From Nitrospiraceae bacterium (GTDB lineage: Bacteria > Nitrospirota > Nitrospiria > Nitrospirales > UBA8639): 64,000 bases of DNA. Positions 60,989-64,000 of this stretch are shown piece after piece. The DNA is taken from assembly GCA_020632635.1 (NCBI GenBank), contig JACKFE010000002.1, positions 558,001 through 622,000 on the forward strand, in the 5' to 3' direction. How positions within the stretch are numbered: position 1 is the stretch's first letter; every line of letters begins with the position of its first letter. Under the pieces are notes generated by a model that made no database searches, was not told the DNA's origin, and worked only from the letters and a program-made list of their open reading frames with translations. A program made the position numbers and the translations under genes.

Positions 60989-62629
60989 TTAGGGATGGGC
61001 GAGAAAAAGCTCTCGACAAATCTGATCCACACGAGAAGTCAAAGACCGGACTTCAGGATGAAGATAGACTGAGAGGGACCACAATGATTGGTAACGCTCA
61101 GCCATACTGAGGGCTTCTCCCGCATATCCGAACCTCCGGGCAATATCCATCAAGGGAGCCGGTTGGCCATCCATCCATCCGATCAACACGGACGAGGGCT
61201 TAGCTTGCATCGAAAACGGCCGGATTGAAACAAGCAGATCGGTTTCAGCAAGTTCCGGGATTCGACCAAGAATCCGACGTTCCAATTTAGTGCGCCCTGA
61301 TGGCTGAACAGCTTGTGTTACCAGACGATGTCCGCGAGAAGACAGGTCCGACATCCTCTCCACGCGAAACGCTTCCTTATACAAACGCCGGGCCAGGAGA
61401 TCCGGCATCAATAATTGTGCGGTTCGATGGGAATGCTTCTGCGGCGATTTCTCCCGAAAAACTCGTTTTTCTTGGCTCATCACCAATTTCAAAAAGTCGT
61501 CGTCGCCTATTCGTAACAGTCGGGCTTGGGCAAAAGGTCCGGATTCTTGGCTCACGGCCTGGGTCTTCTCATCAATGAACCGAAGGACACGATCTAACAT
61601 GGCATCCGCAATGAGCTTGTCTTCTTGGTAAAACACCCGCTCGGCGAGTTCATATCGAACACGCTGCAAGGAAAGCACCCCAGTCACCACCTCATGCCTG
61701 TACATTCCCCGCAGCGGGTTCAGCCCTAATCGATAGATGCGTCTGGCCTTCACCGCATGGCCTGACTGACGAGGCGTGGCTCCAGCCGATTGGATATAGA
61801 CACACAGATAGTCCCCCAATCCTTCGTCAAAGTATCGGGGAATCCCTGCGCCCAAGGAATCCCTCTGGGCAAAATCCACCAAATCCGCACTGAACGTACT
61901 GGCAATCATGTCAATCACCAACGGAAAAAATGCGCCCTCGACTTGTGCGGAAAGGGTAGGTCTTTTTGAAGAGTCCGGGTTCGGTTTGAGGTCCTCGAAT
62001 CCATGACGGAAATGAAACAAGCGCTCCACAATCCTGAGATGTTCTCTCAAACATTGCAAGAGTTCAGCCGGCATCCCCTTCCCGTCATAGACAGATTGAA
62101 GAGCCGATTGTAATTCCTTATCGATTCGCTTGAAACATACGTTAGCTCGTTCGCCATTGGCTTGATCATCCGTGTAATACCCCGATTGAAATTGCAGGGT
62201 ATGTCCGAGCGGCAGGAGAGTCATATCGTGGACAAGCGCGAACAACCGGACAATCAGGTCCAGTGAGAGTTCCGGCCCGAGTGCCTGGTCAATGTTTTCC
62301 AATCGTTGCCGATTGCCAGGTGGATGGCCCCCATCGCCAACCGATTCAGAAAAAACGTTCTGTCGAAGGCGAGTCAGAAACTCAACAGCCCAATAGGCTG
62401 TTCCCAGACTATGAGCTAACCGGGAATGTTCCGCGGTAGGCAATCCCAAACACCCCAACCCAATCTGCCGAAGGCCCTTCAACCGTTGCATGGGAGCAGT
62501 ATGAAAAACGGCCATTTCGCCCAAACTCATGGCATAGTCCCGATTGGGAAATATCCGAAAGGCATGAACCGGCGAGAGTAACACCTGAACGACTGTTGAT
62601 TTTTCTTTCGTAGAGGTTCGTCCAACCAT
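60989..62629 (-). CDS. HD-domain phosphohydrolase
   Basis: 546 aa. HD superfamily (dGTPase/YpgQ-like): AEHSRLAHSLGTAYWA (His68, His73), LVHDMTLLPLGHTLQF (His134-Asp135, His143) and STFSADLVDFAQRDSLGAGI with the fourth metal Asp. The C-terminal 250 residues do not match a family I know. Similar proteins hydrolyse dNTPs, NTPs or cyclic dinucleotides. Convergent with the aminotransferase gene (13 bp). Function open. Confidence 0.8.
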   Translation of the reverse strand: MVGRTSTKEKSTVVQVLLSPVHAFRIFPNRDYAMSLGEMAVFHTAPMQRLKGLRQIGLGCLGLPTAEHSRLAHSLGTAYWAVEFLTRLRQNVFSESVGDGGHPPGNRQRLENIDQALGPELSLDLIVRLFALVHDMTLLPLGHTLQFQSGYYTDDQANGERANVCFKRIDKELQSALQSVYDGKGMPAELLQCLREHLRIVERLFHFRHGFEDLKPNPDSSKRPTLSAQVEGAFFPLVIDMIASTFSADLVDFAQRDSLGAGIPRYFDEGLGDYLCVYIQSAGATPRQSGHAVKARRIYRLGLNPLRGMYRHEVVTGVLSLQRVRYELAERVFYQEDKLIADAMLDRVLRFIDEKTQAVSQESGPFAQARLLRIGDDDFLKLVMSQEKRVFREKSPQKHSHRTAQLLMPDLLARRLYKEAFRVERMSDLSSRGHRLVTQAVQPSGRTKLERRILGRIPELAETDLLVSIRPFSMQAKPSSVLIGWMDGQPAPLMDIARRFGYAGEALSMAERYQSLWSLSVYLHPEVRSLTSRVDQICRELFLAHP

Positions 62630-62733
62630 GACGGGGCTCTTGCCACTGATCCTTTGTGATTAATCCACGTCGGATAGCAATAAAACCGCTTCTCTGAGAA
62701 TGCAGTCCCACCGGTGTTTCATCTCTGTCATCA

Positions 62734-63417
62734 TTATTTTTCGGAGGGAGTGATTAAAGAATTTTTCGGCATGGATTCTAGATGAAACCAGGTGAGAGCA
62801 TCGAAGGGCAATTTTGTGATGGGATCGGCCCCATGCTCCAAAAGCCAAGGCCCGAATGGAATGTTTTTGGGTTTCGCCATCAGAATTTTTTCCACGGAGG
62901 CCACCTGAACCTCAAATCCCAACGTCGCTAACATGTCCTGTAATTCTGGAAAGATGCCCTGTTCACTGATAAGCTGCAGAAAAAATCGGTTGGAATATCC
63001 CGACTCCTTCCAAGCCCGTTTATAATCCCAATCCTGATGCTGGGATGCCGCCAGAGCGACACGTTGCGCCAATTCCGGAAACGTGACGGCCAAACGCCCC
63101 ACGAATAACGTGCGGAGAGCCTTTCGATCATCAAGATCCGGCACTAAGGTTTCCAGCATTTTTTTTAGCAAGGCCAACTTTTCTTCAAGAGGTTGTCGGC
63201 AATCATGCCGAAAATGCAAGAGATGTGCTTCCTTTTTCCGGCGCTCCAACGACACCCGGCAACCATCCAGTTCCGTGACAGCCTGGCGCTCGAATTCATC
63301 TTCAGTGAGGACAATGCCTGGAGAGTCTTGGGCATGACTCATCGCCAGAGCGCACACCAAGACACTGAGAGCCATGAGAGAGGACATCGCCAGTCGTATT
63401 TGTCTCATTCGATTCAT
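62734..63417 (-). CDS. Exported hypothetical protein
   Basis: 227 aa, signal peptide about 1-30 (LAMSSLMALSVLVCALAMSHAQ). The mature part is helical (DEFERQAVTELDGCRVSLERRKKEAHLLHFRHDCRQ, ELQDMLATLGFEVQVASVEKILM) and two Cys (GCR, DCR) may pair. HGADPITKLPFDALTWFHLE resembles one ankyrin-like repeat, but a single one only. Its ATG overlaps the stop of the gene upstream (ATGA at 63414-63417): one operon. Confidence 0.7.
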   Translation of the reverse strand: MNRMRQIRLAMSSLMALSVLVCALAMSHAQDSPGIVLTEDEFERQAVTELDGCRVSLERRKKEAHLLHFRHDCRQPLEEKLALLKKMLETLVPDLDDRKALRTLFVGRLAVTFPELAQRVALAASQHQDWDYKRAWKESGYSNRFFLQLISEQGIFPELQDMLATLGFEVQVASVEKILMAKPKNIPFGPWLLEHGADPITKLPFDALTWFHLESMPKNSLITPSEK

Positions 63418-64000
63418 AGTAAAGGTTGTTCCACCTTATCAAGGAGCCGTCCGTCCATGTCGACCACCTTTCCCGGTACTTGAAGCGCAAACGACAATTC
63501 TGTTAGGACCGGAGCCCATGTTTTCATCACAAGGTCTAACTCTTCTTCATAGTCAGATTGGACCAATTCAAAGGTCGGGGACACAGGACCACCCGATTTT
63601 TTAGCAACGATTAATCTGACACACACGTTTGCTCGATTAGGGTAAGGAATAGGTATAACAAAAGCCCCCCCTTTACCTTGCAATTTCGTCTGTAAAATCA
63701 AGGCCTCAATTTGAGCAAAAGGAAGGATCCATTGGGTAAAAGGGGTCGCGACTTTCACGGTTTGATCCTTCCAATTGAACGTGACTGTGTGTGGCAAATA
63801 ATAACGAGTTCCCTGAATTCCCATCCACATTAACAAAAGACACAGTCCCCACATTATAAAAAAATCGAAAGGAGCAGCCTTTTCATCCTCTGTCACCCAA
63901 AAAGCAAAATCCCCGCACCCTATACCCAACACAAGCAAGAACAAGGTAAACAATACCATCACATCCCACGACCGATAAAAAACGACTCGATCTCCCGGGG
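63414..64000 (-). CDS. Membrane protein, cut by the window edge
   Basis: A GTG or ATG start at 63962/63959 is possible, but the frame stays open to 64000 and reads GDRVVFYRSWDVMVLFTLF, a smooth continuation, so the true start probably lies to the right. Two membrane helices (VLFTLFLLVLGIGCG and FDFFIMWGLCLLLMWMGIQG), then a beta-strand-rich cytosolic or periplasmic part (TVTFNWKDQTVKVATPF, GAFVIPIPYPNRANVCVRLIVAKKSGG). Family not recognised. Confidence 0.65.
   Translation of the reverse strand, partial: PGDRVVFYRSWDVMVLFTLFLLVLGIGCGDFAFWVTEDEKAAPFDFFIMWGLCLLLMWMGIQGTRYYLPHTVTFNWKDQTVKVATPFTQWILPFAQIEALILQTKLQGKGGAFVIPIPYPNRANVCVRLIVAKKSGGPVSPTFELVQSDYEEELDLVMKTWAPVLTELSFALQVPGKVVDMDGRLLDKVEQPLL

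Noticed and set aside
1..64000. Search by eye for tRNA, rRNA, insertion sequences, attachment sites, riboswitches and prophage genes
   Set aside because: Nothing convincing found; a covariance-model scan would be needed to exclude short RNAs.

Overview
The window reads as chromosomal DNA of a free-living Gram-negative-type bacterium with an outer membrane: it carries lipoproteins, a TolC/RND efflux operon and many exported proteins. The gene mix (LL-diaminopimelate aminotransferase, FSA-type transaldolase, DsrE/TusA sulfur carriers, an AURKAIP1/COX24-type micro-protein, many small conserved exported proteins) and moderate G+C fit Nitrospirota, perhaps a Nitrospira-like organism. This is inference from gene content; no rRNA or marker gene is present to prove it. 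I see no tRNA, rRNA, CRISPR array, insertion sequence or prophage.

Layout. 0-5.8 kb: an exported WD40/caspase-like protease, a YVTN beta-propeller lipoprotein and a FecR-domain protein in a row. 5.8-9.9 kb: CBS protein, DsrE-like and TusA sulfur-carrier genes behind a strong promoter and a palindrome, then an NfeD/SPFH membrane pair. 9.9-17.8 kb: central carbon genes (6-phosphogluconolactonase, FSA aldolase, glycerate kinase), a family-5 uracil-DNA glycosylase and a large hybrid histidine kinase. 17.8-24.6 kb: a MazG-like pyrophosphatase, an AT-rich candidate PD-(D/E)XK nuclease, the dapL-folK-panC operon, a glutamine amidotransferase and a methyltransferase. 24.6-32.4 kb: MsbA-like ABC exporter, a 31-residue ribosome-type micro-protein, nadB, and pabB-pabC. 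32.5-34.4 kb: an F0-only ATP synthase operon (atpI-B-E-F) closed by a terminator, with no F1 genes behind it. 34.4-40.6 kb: rlmN-larE, an AT-rich gap with a near-consensus promoter, a coiled-coil/HARE-HTH gene, a Lys/Ala-rich micro-peptide, suhB and prfC. 40.7-47.1 kb: tetR-MFP-RND-TolC efflux operon with a tandem operator. 47.5-52.7 kb: glycosidase-like lipoprotein, DUF502 protein, HpnA-like epimerase, PEGA serine protease-like protein.

52.8-61 kb is the most unusual part. A compact co-directional run (59569 down to 52799) encodes two radical SAM enzymes, a helical protein of unknown family, a PPDK-like ATP-grasp/phosphohistidine enzyme, a 123-residue protein ending in tandem Asn triplets, and a DNA-polymerase-beta-fold nucleotidyltransferase. 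A DegT-type aminotransferase is divergent from it across about 100 bp. I infer a peptide-modification (RiPP-like) pathway whose substrate may be the Asn-triplet protein. It matches no pathway I know. The window closes with an HD-domain hydrolase and two genes of an operon that runs off the right edge.

Start codons were moved from the longest reading frame where a ribosome binding site, signal peptide or neighbour overlap gave a better choice; these choices are stated per gene.
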